In this document: in pieces, positions 21,906 to 33,670 of the stretch | Position numbering within the stretch: the stretch's first letter is position 1 | Layout of the letters: every line of letters starts with the position of its first letter | NCBI RefSeq assembly: GCF_905147045.1 | Contig: NC_065900.1 | Coordinates: 12,358,501 to 12,422,500, forward strand | Length of the DNA: 64,000 nucleotides | From: Nymphalis io | Taxonomy: Eukaryota > Arthropoda > Insecta > Lepidoptera > Nymphalidae | Direction: 5' to 3' | The notes under the pieces: model-generated | Databases searched by the model: none | What the model was told of the DNA's origin: nothing | Seen by the model: the letters and a program-made list of their open reading frames with translations, nothing else | Made by a program: the position numbers and the translations under genes

Positions 21906-22263
21906 ATTCATTAAACTGCCTCATTGGTCTAGTGGCTTGATGCAAGGCCGCAGACCCGGAGGTCCTGGGTCCAATTCCCAGGTCGGGCCAATAAAAATTG
22001 TTGGGTTTTTCTGTCAGAAAATTCTCAGTGACAGCCCCGAGGCTGGAAGTTGGAAGTGTGTATACTCTCGTAAAAGGAAAGCATTTAAAGCCGTTAATAA
22101 TACTGCGCCTGAACTCTTTTTGGTCGTGTCGGATGGGACGGCACCCATCGGAGTTAGGGAATAGAGAGTGCAACTGTGTTTGCGAACAGTTGGCTAATCT
22201 CTTTTGAGATTGGTCGCTGAGGCCGAAATCGGTCTGGAGGACATTATTATTATTAATTAAACT
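21906..22263 (+). mobile_element. Family C tRNA-derived SINE, full length, with target-site duplication
   Basis: A second SINE family. The tRNA-like head (from 21918) has TGGTCTAGTGGC as A-box region and GGGTCCAATTCCCAGG around the B box. The body carries GTGTCGGATGGGACGGCACC and GGAATAGAGAGTGCAACTGT, and the 3' end reads GAGGACATTATTATTATT. ATTCATTAAACT (21906-21917) and ATTAATTAAACT (22252-22263) form a 12-base duplication with one mismatch. Short ORFs of 69-121 residues on both strands here are translations of the SINE and not genes. Confidence 0.8.
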
Positions 22264-23026
22264 ATACAACCTAATACTTCTATACTAAAATACTGCCTTA
22301 AAATATATACATGCAAGCCCATAACATATATAGACCATACGGTCAGTACGTCTTCGGAGATTTTTTGACTATGTAACTTATAGTCTATCCATCCCAGTTG
22401 ACTTTCGACAGTGTTTCCACAACTTAAACGATCCTATTATTGTTTTTAAAAATTAAACATATATTAAAACAATTTAAATGTAATACGGTATAATTAAAAT
22501 GGACATCATATTAATATAGTACTCGAGCTTCTTGAGAACATTTGATTTTAGGTACTTATAGTTTTTTTTATTGAAACGAAACTAGATCAATGACATTAAT
22601 CTCAGGTGTCGTCTAAAATTCTATATTATTTTATTCTATTTTATATAAAAGAAAAAAAATCATGCTCAAATAAGTTGCCTCTTATATGATTATTATTATG
22701 ATATTAGTTAAATTAGTCCACGAAACAAAATTAAAATTATTTTATATATAAATTGATATAATTTTTTTAATTGGAATGTTGTGTTGTAGACGGGTCAATA
22801 ACCCAAAGTGAAGAGTTATGCCCCGAAAGCAAAACGAAAGTATCAGCTATTTTAAATGTTTTTCTCAATGAAAAAACTTTTAACTATCACGTCGGACTAT
22901 GATAAATAAAATAAAAAATATTCTACTTAGTAGAAAGTATTCAGAGTTTAAACTGTTTTCGATATTTATTCCATTACCATAAGTGTAAGCATTACATTGT
23001 GACATATGATATATATTGGTACGCTA
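22264..23026. other. AT-rich non-coding DNA
   Basis: No gene or clear repeat is visible. Confidence 0.35.
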
Positions 23027-23110
23027 TGACGTCATTAGAATCTAATATGGCTGACGATTGGTAGGACAGTAGATATATATAAATCCTGTCCTGTAATGAT
23101 ATTATAGTGT
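23027..23110 (+). promoter_or_regulatory. CRE palindrome upstream of a TATA box, promoter candidate
   Basis: TGACGTCA, the CREB/ATF consensus palindrome, is at 23027-23034. TATATAAA follows at 23076-23083, about 50 bases downstream, a normal layout for a CRE-driven TATA promoter. An AGGACAG...CTGTCCT inverted repeat brackets the TATA box. No initiator of the TCAGT type is found at the right distance, and no coding exon follows. It may also lie inside an unrecognised repeat. Confidence 0.25.
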
Positions 23111-23466
23111 GTAGTGAGCAAGTGTGTGAAAAAGAAAACACAAATGCACTCTCACGATCTGGGATGGCAATTCGACTACCGTTGAGGGTTCAAGCGCAGG
23201 AATTGAAATTGAGGCGGGGTTTGAAATTTAAATAATATTATTTTAATAATACTTTAAGATACATAAACTCAGTATAGCGTTACCGTGTGTCGCCATTACA
23301 ATATATAATAATAAAAGTGCAATTTGTATGTGTGTTAAATAATATTAAGATAATTTATCAATACTGACACTGATACAATAAAAATCTGAGAAACAAACAC
23401 AGCTATGCGCTAGCATATCGCAACATGGCTTATAGCATTTTCCTTTAATTGTTGTTACTAAATAGT

Positions 23467-23520
23467 CAATGTCGCATGTCACTTTGTCTCGAGTTTGTTT
23501 TAAAAGAATAGCTCTATGTG
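23467..23520 (+). repeat. Family G dispersed repeat, copy 2
   Basis: CAATGTCGCATGTCACTTTG, then TCGAGTTTGTTTTAAAAGAA and TAGCTCT, match 1471-1555 block by block. This copy is more compact. Confidence 0.45.
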
Positions 23521-25264
23521 ACTATGGCTAAAATTAGACAATAATTTGTAGAAGAGTACGTGGCTGCAAAGTGGATGACCTAGCAGGAGTCAGGCGTAAG
23601 ACTAGGTATTATTAATGATGTCACTGCGAGCCTGACCTAGGCGAGCAGAGATTAATGATCTAGATGCCAACACATGTGTAGGATTTATCGTTTACACTTA
23701 CATATTTTTGTATTCGTCTATTTTAGTTCGAGTTGTTTTTAATTTGAAATGAATATTTCTAATCTTCAAAACGTCATTTTAAAATAAAATACGTAACCTG
23801 AATATTTTCATTAAAATACTAATTTATAACTTGTATTAATTAAAGATTTATAATAGCCATAAAATATTATTTTTTTAATGACGTAAAATTTTTTTAATTG
23901 GAAATGAATTTAGAATGAGAAAATAATTAAAGCAACACAGTTCCGTTTGGTAGTAACGCGTAATTTTCACTTCCCGAGTCATTTCCCTAGTCAAGGCGGT
24001 GGCAGACGACGATCTACGATTCGTAACGATAGAACACGCATGAAAATGAAAAACATCGCTCACGACGCTCTGAGCACGCGGTCTGGCCCCGGGCAACGAT
24101 CCCCGGCTCATACACCTAACAAATTGCGCAGATGTGCCACTACATTTAAATCGTTCAGGTCATATATGATTTTTAATTTTCGTTACCATTCTTTACTATA
24201 TCTTCGTTTAGTAGAAATTCCAATAATCATTTTCGGTGTTTTTTTATGTCTGGATTCTGACGCTACTTTTTTTATTATTTAACCGTTGCTTTATTTATTA
24301 AAGAATACGCGATGTTCTTTTTAATCTCAAATGTATTAATGAAACGATTTCGTGTGCTTGTAATTGCTGTAGTATATTTAAAAAAGATTTCGATTTAATC
24401 AACTTTATGTCGCGATTAAAAACAATAATTTAAATTCTTAAGTTGTAATTAACACAGATAATAAAGTAAATTGGTATTAAGGCAGATTAAGTTATGAGTT
24501 CATTTAAAAAAACTTTGTTTAATAAAGTTGGTAAGGCAATTTATTTTAGCCTTTTTCAATTTCAAGATAAATATAAATGTTTATTAATCTTAATTATACA
24601 AATTGCGAGACATTTAAAAATGACTCATGACATAATTATTGAACGTAAGTTTCACACGTTCATTCACATTTTTTTTTAATTATAGTAGGTATAAAGTTTA
24701 GGCTCCCATGTTTTTCCAAGTATTGAATTTTCAGATACTCCTACTTCTTCATCTAATTAGACCTTGGGTCGTAAGATATATAACTATAAAATATTAATTA
24801 ATGATTTATAATAATTGAAACTGAATATAAAAGATTATTCGCTGATCACCGTTGAATTCATTTTACAAATTGGTAGTAGTAATTACTATAATTTAATTTA
24901 CAAAATATCCATACTTGTTATCTAAGCATTTATCGTATGTATACCCCGTAATACGGACCGATTTTGCAAAATATAAAAGTTTTCGAATCGAATGATTGCC
25001 TGAAGCCTGAAAACTGCTTGATATATTATATACCATTCAGTCGTTCATTCTTCCCTTTTACATTACACGTGTGATGTGAACGCGTTCGCAGGTGTGACGA
25101 TTAATTAATATTATCCATTAATGTCAGGTAATCTTCAAACATGAACAAATTAGAATTACTAAATTGAACGTGGATAACCATAATAACTGACTTTGTAATA
25201 AATTGTTTGCTTATGTACTATTAAATACATATAAAATACGTGTTGTAATGAATAAAGTAACAAT
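23521..25264. other. AT-rich non-coding DNA with one GC-richer patch
   Basis: Around 23570-23660 a patch repeats ATTAATGAT and CTAG-containing blocks (GACCTAG, GACTAGG, CTGACCTAGG) and could be regulatory. The 111-residue frame at 23947-24282 spans a second GC-richer tract (24000-24110); the frame is arginine-rich at first, then hydrophobic, with no recognised domain, and I do not call it a gene. Confidence 0.35.
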
Positions 25265-25475
25265 ATGTTAATGCTGCTCTAAAGCTTCCTTCCCTTTTTA
25301 GGAAATGGTTTTGCTTAATTCATTAAACTCCTCCAATATGAGTTAGAGGAAACAAATGAGCAATATCGAATAAACGCAAATTGACATAGTGGTGGCCAAC
25401 TTCAGCCCAGGGTTTGAACCAGCAACATGCGATTAAGATCTTTTTTATCCGCTAGACCATCTCAACGTATAACTT
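25265..25475 (-). mobile_element. Family A-like SINE, strongly degraded
   Basis: Read on the minus strand, a tRNA-like head survives at the right (GGTTTGAACCAGCAACATGC, then GATTAAGATC and CTAGACCATCTC). CTGCTCTAAAGCTTCC and AGGAAATGG remain of the 3' half. Divergence is high and a different tRNA-derived SINE is possible. Confidence 0.4.
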
Positions 25476-25989
25476 TAATCTTATGTAATTTTATAATGTA
25501 TTCATTCCAAATAAGTTTTATATTAACACATTAATACGAATGGTGCCTACACTCAGACTGCTTGCTGCCATTTCTGACGAACGCAATTAATTACGTATAT
25601 GTGCTTATTAAACACAATTACTTAAATTATTATATTATATATAACGTTGTTAGTTTTACATTCATTTAAATTTATTATTTCCAGAGTCAAAATTAAGAGT
25701 AATATCAGATACTAACTTCACACCTCTCAAGTTAAATTGCACGTTGTCGTACAAGACTGAACGATTCCTTATTCCTAAGACATCGCATAGTACAGGCACT
25801 GAACAGCAACAGTAGCAATATTCTTAAATACTGACAAATTAACGTCTAAATACTTTATATATAAAGAATATTGTATGAGTATTAAAATTAACAAATGAGT
25901 GTATTAACTCATAATCTATGACGTAATGCGTAATATTATTTATCTAGATACTCAAAGTTACACTTGCAAATATGATATAAATCTATAAG
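25476..25989. other. AT-rich non-coding DNA
   Basis: No gene or recognised repeat is visible. Confidence 0.35.
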
Positions 25990-26230
25990 TTCCGTTAGTG
26001 ATTGTGATCGGAGTGTCGCGTCTCCGGCACGTCTAATCATTGTTAGACGTCACGGAATCGATCGTTAATGAAATATTTTTTTCTGGTGTCTTACGCACGG
26101 CGTGCTAGGTCTGACCTTGTAGCGGGTTAGACGAATTTAGACGTTACAAATGTGAAAATAAGAAAACAAAGCTCGAAACGTGATAGAGGTAATGAGGCAC
26201 TCGCGGGAGGGCGGACCTCGAATGCGTTAC
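25990..26230. promoter_or_regulatory. CpG-richer island with ACGTCTAA inverted repeat
   Basis: CpG-rich against its flanks (GGAGTGTCGCGTCTCCGGCA, CGCACGGCGTGCTAGG, CTCGCGGGAGGGCGGACC). ACGTCTAA (26029-26036) and TTAGACGT (26043-26050) form an inverted repeat with a six-base spacer, followed at once by a CACGG. It has no coding frame. Candidate enhancer or promoter. Confidence 0.35.
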
Positions 26231-26962
26231 AACCTGTCAACATTAAAACTCTTCAAACCATCTCATTTTTAACTGTTTACTTACAACTTCGACAAAGTTA
26301 TTAGATAAATTATAGAATGTATTTTTAGTTGTTTCGAACGAAGGGGTGATAATAATTATGAGTTGCGCCTTTTGTTGTGTGTTTTACTCTGAATAAATAA
26401 ACATCCTAATTTGTTTAAGTTGCTAAATAATATTTCCTGTAAATTGCGTTTACAAACAATTATATATATATAAATGTTTTTTGAATTATTTCGTGTTATT
26501 AAGGAAAATTATTTTTTAATTTAAACTACATATCCATGCGACACAGCCCAATTTGAACCTGCTACTGTGCGTTATCCTATAGATTAAGCTGTCTATAGTC
26601 GTGACTATTTTTTTTTTTACTTTAAGGATTAATATATACGTAGATAAAAGAAATTGTCGAAATTTAAAACTGGGTATAATAAAACGATATACTCGTAAAT
26701 CCGCCAAACTTTTTTTTTCCATAATAAAATTACGTTTTTTCATCGATAATATTATATATCTCTAAAAATTTTGTTTATTTTGAACGCGTAATCTTAGCAT
26801 CTAATTGGCCTTTGTGAAAAAAATATTTTTGAGTTAGATAGGGGATAGAGAAGATTTAAGTATATATAATATTATGACATAACATGCTCCGTGCGTTAAC
26901 GTTTAAAACGTGAACCCAAGCTTAGCGGTTAGTTTTTTATTTAAAGTATCTTTTGAGTAACA
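26231..26962. other. AT-rich non-coding DNA
   Basis: No gene is seen. A short tRNA-head-like tract near 26530-26590 (CAATTTGAACCTGCTACTGT) may be a SINE relic. Confidence 0.35.
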
Positions 26963-27282
26963 AATTTCATACAGTAACAGTAACAGCCTGTTAATGTCCC
27001 ACTGCTGGGCTAAGGACTCCTCTCCCTTTTGAGGAGAAGGTTTGGAGCTTATTCCACCACGCTGCTCCAATGCGGGTTGGGAGAATACACATGTGGCAGA
27101 ATTTCAATGAAATTAGACACATGCAGGTTTCCTCACAATGTTTTCCTTCACCGTCAAGCACGAGATGAATTATAAACACAAATTAAGCACATGAAAATTC
27201 AGTGGTGTTTGCCCGGGTTGGAACTCACGATCATCGGTTAAGATTCACGCGTTCTAACCACTAGGCCATCTCGATTTTCATA
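26963..27282 (-). mobile_element. Family A SINE, full length, minus strand
   Basis: Complete and well preserved (26972-27273). From left to right it shows AACAGCCTGTTAATGTCCCA, GCTGGGCTAAGGACTCCTCT, CCACGCTGCTCCAATGCGGG, the body, and the tRNA head CACGATCATCGGTTAAGATT with TCTAACCACTAGGCCATCTC. The B box carries a change (GGGTTGGAACTC). AATTTCATA (26963-26971) and ATTTTCATA (27274-27282) are a likely target-site duplication with one mismatch. Confidence 0.85.
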
Positions 27283-28084
27283 GGTATAAAAATTGACATT
27301 TTTATATATCGATCTTGTCATATTAAATGTGACTTCCAACGGTGTTCGTTAAACTCTAGTAACATACATTTATAAAGTAAAAATAGATTGTTACATTTAC
27401 ATTAATTGCAGATGTTAAAAATAGCAAATTACGCGTGTAAATTTAGTAATATTGAGTAGCAAAACGCACGAGTTCCTGTCGGTAGGAAACCGCAAACACG
27501 TCTCGACTGTCGAGTTCCGCCGTAGGGTATTAGATAGTTTAAATGTCAATACAAAGGAAGAGGTAACAGTCTCGAACGAGCCTTGTAACTTGTCACAAAG
27601 CGTAACTATTCACTCCATGGACCGACAATAACATCTGACGATTTTTCATGCAAATGTAGACGTTATCCTAAATGTTATTCAGACTATAATTGCGCGATAG
27701 TAAATTGACCTAACATTACGCTCGGCGGCATAACTGTAACAAATTATTCCGTTATCGTGAAATTCCGACTTTCAAAGTCAATTATAAATTGTTCTTTATG
27801 ATCTCGTTGAAATAATCGACTTTGAAGTGTGACAACAAACAGCTGGATGGTTAATTGAATTGATTTACAATTTTTTTTTTCGTATTCTTCGATTGAAAAT
27901 TTTCTTTCATTTTGTCTATTTATATATTTGTGTAATATAGCTACAAAAGTAATTCCCATTATAATTTTTCCCCCATATTAAAGTTTTATTTATAAAATAT
28001 TGCGTTGTAGTTATTACACGAAATTCCCACGTGCTGTAGGTGAGACGAAATATGTGCTAATAGATATATAAATAATAGTTGCGT
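27283..28084. other. AT-rich non-coding DNA
   Basis: No gene or clear repeat is visible. A modest CpG-richer tract lies near 27460-27560. Confidence 0.35.
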
Positions 28085-28215
28085 ATTACGTTCAGTAGTT
28101 CGCTACGAATTCCGGGGGCCTCAGAGCGACGCGCAGGCCGCAGGGCCTCATGACGCATGCGCGGTCCGTTTCATCCACTTACTACACGCGTACGTAATTA
28201 CGCGCACGATTTATG
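28085..28215. promoter_or_regulatory. CpG island with NRF1-like and homeodomain-like motifs
   Basis: A compact GC-rich block (GGGGGCCTCAGAGCGACGCG, GGCCGCAGGGCCTCATG) contains GCATGCGCG at 28155-28163, the same palindromic core as in the islands at 5398 and 56081. CGTAATTACG at 28193-28202 is a palindrome around TAATTA, a homeodomain-type core. ATG codons are present but no sizeable frame. Candidate promoter or enhancer. Confidence 0.4.
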
Positions 28216-29021
28216 AACGCATATTTTTGACTGTGACAATTGCTGTGTCATAAATTAGTTTTTGGAATTCGGTTATTAAGCTAACATAATAGAAATGTAA
28301 AGTTGTTTTTGATTGTCCGATCGACAGCCCCTGTTTCGACATGTAAATAAAAACTCTATAGTCTATATTTATAACGGAATCTAATATTGCGGCTCAGCAC
28401 GGAAAACCAGCGCTTCTTCTATTCTATCAAACTTCTATTCTAGTTTGAACCCGTAGAGTTCACCCGGACATAAACCCATGATCTCCGGTTGTCCATTTAT
28501 TCTATCTATTATATATAATAATAAATGTATTTTTCTAAATTAAAAGATTCCGACTACATGTTAGAGCTCTTTCGCTATAACTTCAAAGTCCACAGTGTCG
28601 GTCTCAACTCTTTATTATCATAAAATTTTACATAATATTACCTTCTGCCCATCCTAATTAGTCTCATACTATAAAAAAATATCTACGGTCGGAATATTTA
28701 ACACTATTTGCGTTAGTTTTGTTTATCAAAGTTACAAGGACGTTTGAATAGCAAAATGGTGGCATTTCCGCTTACTCGCTGGAGCGGAATCGATGGGAGT
28801 TTTAATACTTGTTATTTATTATACCGATTCAAGGACTGTGATTGATTGAGCAAATACAAAAGGCCCTTGTTGAGCCAACTCGTTGGATTTAATAATATTT
28901 GACGCGGGGAATAATTATGTAAGGTGTTATGAATTGAAGTTATGGGGTAATACGAGATTAGGCGTGCCGAATGTGGGTGTCGATGGTGGTCGGACAATGT
29001 CAAAAGTCAATGTTAAAAATC
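28216..29021. other. AT-rich non-coding DNA
   Basis: No gene or recognised repeat is visible. Confidence 0.35.
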
Positions 29022-29037
29022 TATCGATGCATCGATA
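29022..29037. promoter_or_regulatory. 16-bp perfect palindrome related to the DRE motif
   Basis: TATCGATGCATCGATA reads the same on both strands. Each half holds ATCGAT, and the outer six bases of each half match the insect DRE (TATCGATA), as if two overlapping sites faced each other. No promoter signals are seen nearby. Role uncertain. Confidence 0.35.
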
Positions 29038-30726
29038 TAGTTAATAACACGGTATATAGTATACATACATAGTAAACATACCGTGACAAAATTTTACTTT
29101 TATTAGCCAAATGCCTTTGAGCATGGAAAAACAGTGTAAAAGTAAATATTTGTTTTGGTTTCGCTCACTTGGAACTAGCCATAATAACTTTAAAAAGGCT
29201 GTGATTTGGAAATAACAGACAGAAAAATTCGTTTAATTTATATTTGTGGATTAAAAAATAATATAATAGTGCTTGTAAGAGCTTTCTTGTATGCAGTATA
29301 TTATTTTGATTTAAAAAAATGTAGTAATTAATTATACTTCGCCTTAAAAGGGTAAAAATACATTTATATTTAGAAGATTACTTGAACTCTTACGCGCCAT
29401 TTTGTCGGTTATAGATTGCCCCCTTGTTTACACAAGTGTAGGTACATTAGGTAGGACAATATATTTTTTCATCTTGATCAAACTTCAGATAATACGGATC
29501 GAGGTCAACATTTGTTTTATATATTTTTTCGGCGCCATCTATCGATTACGTTATTTTGTGGTTCGTATAATTAATTCATACATCAAAACTGCTAATTAGC
29601 TTGGTATCTATATTAGTGGTCATGTTTGTAAGTTTGGTTGTGGGAGGTGGTCCCTGAAGCTACTTAACCGATTTCAAACATAACCTTAAAATTGGACGTC
29701 GATTATATATTATGCTGTTAAAATAAGAGGTCGGTGACGCTGCCTATGTGTTAGGCTTAATTCAGAAACTAATAAAAATAATGGATTCTAACGTTTGCCG
29801 GGTTTTGATATTATATTAAATAAACATAATGACACGAGCCGCGCTTTCCTCCGAGGAGGATAATGAAAAAAATTATAGTGCATTTGCAGCGCGACGCGTT
29901 TTTCTAATCCCACATATATACCATATTTATTGGTCTTCTGTGTAACTTGGTTGTAGGTAGACTAGATGAAGCTACAGATTGATTACAGAACTGTTGTAAC
30001 AAATAATAAAATATATTTAATACTTTAGAGGCTGAACCTAAAATAGGGTGTCACATACGATACAAATTCTCGTAACCTATCCACTGAGCCATTTCTTCTT
30101 CGGAATGTACATATTGTGATTAAATTTAGAATAATGGAAGCATAAAGTAAATTAAAAATTTAGGATACAAACTACTCGTTGCTTACGTATTCATAATTAA
30201 TCATATTTCGAAATAAAAATGTTTGACGTAAAATTATTATTTGTCTCAAAAGGAATCCTGATATTTAATAATTTATTTCATTTTAAAGGAAAATAATCAG
30301 TACATAACAAACCCTAAAGATGTGTAGGGAACATTAACCAATAAAATATTCACTAATTCGTAAAAAAATAAAATTTATATAATAGAAAAACTATATACAT
30401 ATAAAAAACTAAACACTAGCAATGATTAAATATTGAAATATCATGAAGTAAATAAAAACTCAATAATCATATTAAAAAGAGAAGCGAGTTAAACATTATA
30501 TTTCGTCAGATATAAGCGACGCGCATTTAACTTAACTTTTTCTTTCTGAACTTAATCTAATTTCACGCAAAGATTAGTACTCGTCGACTGAAAAGTTTTA
30601 CTTGATAAGAGCAGGAAATCCAACTTTACGAGGAGTTTGTTTGAGTTAACGCTCGAATTTACGATAACGTGACGACTGATTTAGCTTAAGACACGAGGTG
30701 GGAGACCCAGGGATATATTCTCTCAT
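29038..30726. other. AT-rich non-coding DNA
   Basis: No gene is visible. The 65-residue frame at 29402-29599 is hydrophobic but has no motif and is best explained by AT-rich codons. Confidence 0.35.
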
Positions 30727-31055
30727 TAAACATCTTTAATAGCTGAGATGGCCTAGTAGTTAGAACGCGTGAATCTTAACCGATGATTGTGGGTTCAAAC
30801 CCGGGCAAGCACCACTGAATTTTCATGTGCTTAATTTGTGTTTATAACTCATCTCGTGTTTGACGGTGAAGGAAAACATCGCGAGGAAACCTGCATGTGT
30901 CTAATTTCATTGAAATTATGCAACATGTGTATTCTACAAACCAGCAACGGAGCAGCGTGGTAGAAAAAGCTTCGCAGCTTACCTTCTCCTCAAAAGGGAG
31001 AGGAGGCCTTAGCCCAGCAGTGGGACATCAACAGGCTGTTTCTATAAACATCTTT
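30727..31055 (+). mobile_element. Family A SINE, full length, with 11-bp target-site duplication
   Basis: Complete element at 30738-31044 with a good tRNA head (GAGATGGCCTAGTAGTTAGA; B box in GGGTTCAAACCCGGGC). TAAACATCTTT occurs at 30727-30737 and exactly again at 31045-31055. Within the 3' half, GGTAGAAAAAGCTTCGCAGC shows a small local rearrangement before ACCTTCTCCTCAAAAGGGAG. The 88-residue ORF here is only a reading of the SINE. Confidence 0.9.
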
Positions 31056-33079
31056 GCTTATAAACTTGTCAGCGAGACTGTGGTGCCGTCATTGATTTAT
31101 GTCATTTTGTTGTTATGCACTCTGGAGGAACGTCAAACGGACAGCCAGTTTAATTACGTTTGAATTATAATATAAGATGGATTTATCTAATGTCTGTACC
31201 TATATGCCGATTAATTTATTGTTTTACCTATAAATGTTGTTTGAAGGCGATCATAAATGATCTCGTATCTTATTCTGTCTAATGTCAAATTAATGATGAC
31301 GAAAAGAGAGAAGTCAATATTTAACTAAAAGTTTCTGAGTAAGGCCGTTAATTTCGAATAACTTTATTAATTTAAGGTTATATTTTCACTCTATAATTCA
31401 TATCACGAAATACGTCAATGAATAAAAAATCACACATATTGAAATAATAAATCATTCCAACAACTATCGTCGTAATAAAATTGCTAGGGGTCAGGGGTAT
31501 TTGAAAAGGCACTGGTCCCTAAACTTGTTGGCCATTAGACCCAATTGTTTCATAACAGTGCTATAATGATACGTATTATTACGTGATCTGGCTGCTGGGG
31601 ACAGAATTAGCTTTGAATTTAATTACACAGACATCTAAATGTAATTAAATATATTATTTTTGACATTTTCAAATGTTTAGTTAATTACGAATTGAAAGAC
31701 AAGTACGTGTCCCTGAATGGAAATAGCGGAACGGATTTTGATAAGGATATAAAAGCTATCGGGAACGAGTCATCCATTTGTTTCGGTATGTATGTATTTT
31801 TAAGTTCTTTTACATATTGCGTTTGCTTTATGGGGATTATTTGCTAGAAGAGAAAGTTAAATACAAAATTATTCACAATATATTATACCTATTTTAAACC
31901 AATAATTATTATGTATCTGTTTAAATGAAAATGCAGAATTTAAGTTTTCTAATTCTGATTTCCAAATTTTTAAGGCGATTATAGAAGATTCTTTATGAAA
32001 ATTTTTTATGATATTGTAATACAAAGTATTCGTTTAAACGAATTTCGCATCAATTGTATTTGAAAAGTTACTTACGTTTAAAAAACCAAAGTATATATGT
32101 TTAAAAATATACTAGCTATAATCTTAAAAATACCAACGCTATATTTATTTCGACGATTTAATTTTAATCGTAGTCATAAACATGTTGTCTCACACCCACG
32201 AAAGGCCCGTAACCTACACTGACCGTCGCTAGGGCTAAGTCATAAACCACATCAGCGATGGATTATATAAGTTTCCAGCGTTTCATTTCGTTTTTTTTAT
32301 ATAGTAAATAATATTCGCCAAGGTTTCATAAACAACTATGTGTGTTAAATTTATGATGGGTTGGGTAATAAACAAACTCGAGATAAAAATGTATATAAAA
32401 TAATCAGGACCGTTTTTAAGAATGAGTTGTAAAGTATATTGACTTTGTGAGTTGCGTTTATGTTTAAGTTGATGAATAAAAACCGCAAAATGATTCGAAT
32501 TATATAAATAAATAGTGTATTGCTCGTGTCAAATGTTTAAGGAAAATATCTACTGCTTGAAAGAGAATGACTTTACTAGTGCTCTTGTTCGACATTCGCG
32601 ATAAAACATTTATTGTATACACAAAAACTTATAATTTTTGTAGGGCAAAAAAACATTATCACATTTTCTTTCTTACATTGTAATAAAAAAATATCGTAGC
32701 TGAAAATGTATCTCCGAATATGTTTTAATAATTGTTTTTTTTTTTAGTTTATTTCAATACAAAATGTATTGGATTCCATAGTCATTAGTATTCAATCGAC
32801 AAATAAAACCTGAGGACTAAACAATAAAGCGTACAAAATAGCACCTCTAATATATATGTCAATTGTCGCAAACTTTTCCTAACCGCCCCACTTATCTCCT
32901 TACGTTTGAAATCCGGAGACGCACTAAAGTATTCATTTTACGACAATTACAATGTATGAGCCGACGTTCCGTGATTAAAGCTTTCGTCTGCACGCTCGTG
33001 GAATTCTAATAAGCAACAAATTTACTAAAACCGCAATCTTTATGAAAAAATAGCGTGGAAGCAATCGCAATAAGTGCTC
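31056..33079. other. AT-rich non-coding DNA
   Basis: About 2 kb without genes. A good TATA box (TATAAAAG, 31748-31755) is followed 24 bases later by GTCATC, a weak initiator, so a promoter there is only a remote possibility. Confidence 0.35.
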
Positions 33080-33180
33080 TCGGTTTTCCCGCGCTAGGCG
33101 GCCATGTTTCGAACATGGCGCCACGTCAAAAGTTCACCGACCCGCGATGTTGCACTCCGGTAAATACGGCGCACACTTCA
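33080..33180. promoter_or_regulatory. CpG-rich island with GCCATGTT inverted repeat
   Basis: GCCATGTT at 33101-33108 and AACATGGC at 33112-33119 face each other across TCG. The surrounding 100 bases are CpG-rich (TTCCCGCGCTAGGCGG, GACCCGCGATGTTGC, AATACGGCGCACAC). AAGTTCA near 33131 resembles a nuclear-receptor half-site. No frame or donor follows. Candidate cis-regulatory element. Confidence 0.35.
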
Positions 33181-33529
33181 TTCATAAAATCTTGCTTTTA
33201 TAATGAGATTCGTTATAATTATTGTTTTTAATAGTCAACGGTCTCTAGCTACGATTTTTTAAAATGCTATTCAGTGTTAATAAATGAGAAAATGTTAATT
33301 CTAACCAAAGTTTCCTTTATTGTAATGTATGTGTTATGAATATTTTTTATCATCTATATGATTGTGATAAAAATGTTTGACCATTTCAAGAAGAGAGTTT
33401 TACATATATGATAAGTTGATTTGTTTTCATAAAAATATCGTTTAACTACACATGGATTTCTTAAACAGGTATTATTATTATTATGTCATTATCTGTGAGC
33501 GATGACCACGTGATATTAAACAAAGGTGA

Positions 33530-33670
33530 CTGTTACAAGTCCGGCGAAGCACCACTGACTTTTTTAAGTGTAAAAGTTTTGTTATGATTCATCTCGAGTT
33601 CGGTAAAGATAAATACCTAGAGTTTCATGGTTCGAAACAGGTTTTGTCCAACTGTGGGACTTTTATCTTA
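33530..33670 (+). mobile_element. Family A SINE, strongly degraded
   Basis: Ordered remnants of the family: GGCGAAGCACCACTGACTTT, ATGATTCATCTCGAGTTCGG, and at the end CCAACTGTGGGACTTTTA (compare CCCAGCAGTGGGACATTA). The middle is largely lost. Confidence 0.45.

Noticed and set aside
21904..22269. 121-residue minus-strand ORF and two plus-strand ORFs
   Set aside because: They are translations of a full-length family C SINE.
23947..24282. 111-residue ORF
   Set aside because: Composition shifts from Arg-rich to hydrophobic with base composition; no motif, donor or acceptor pattern.
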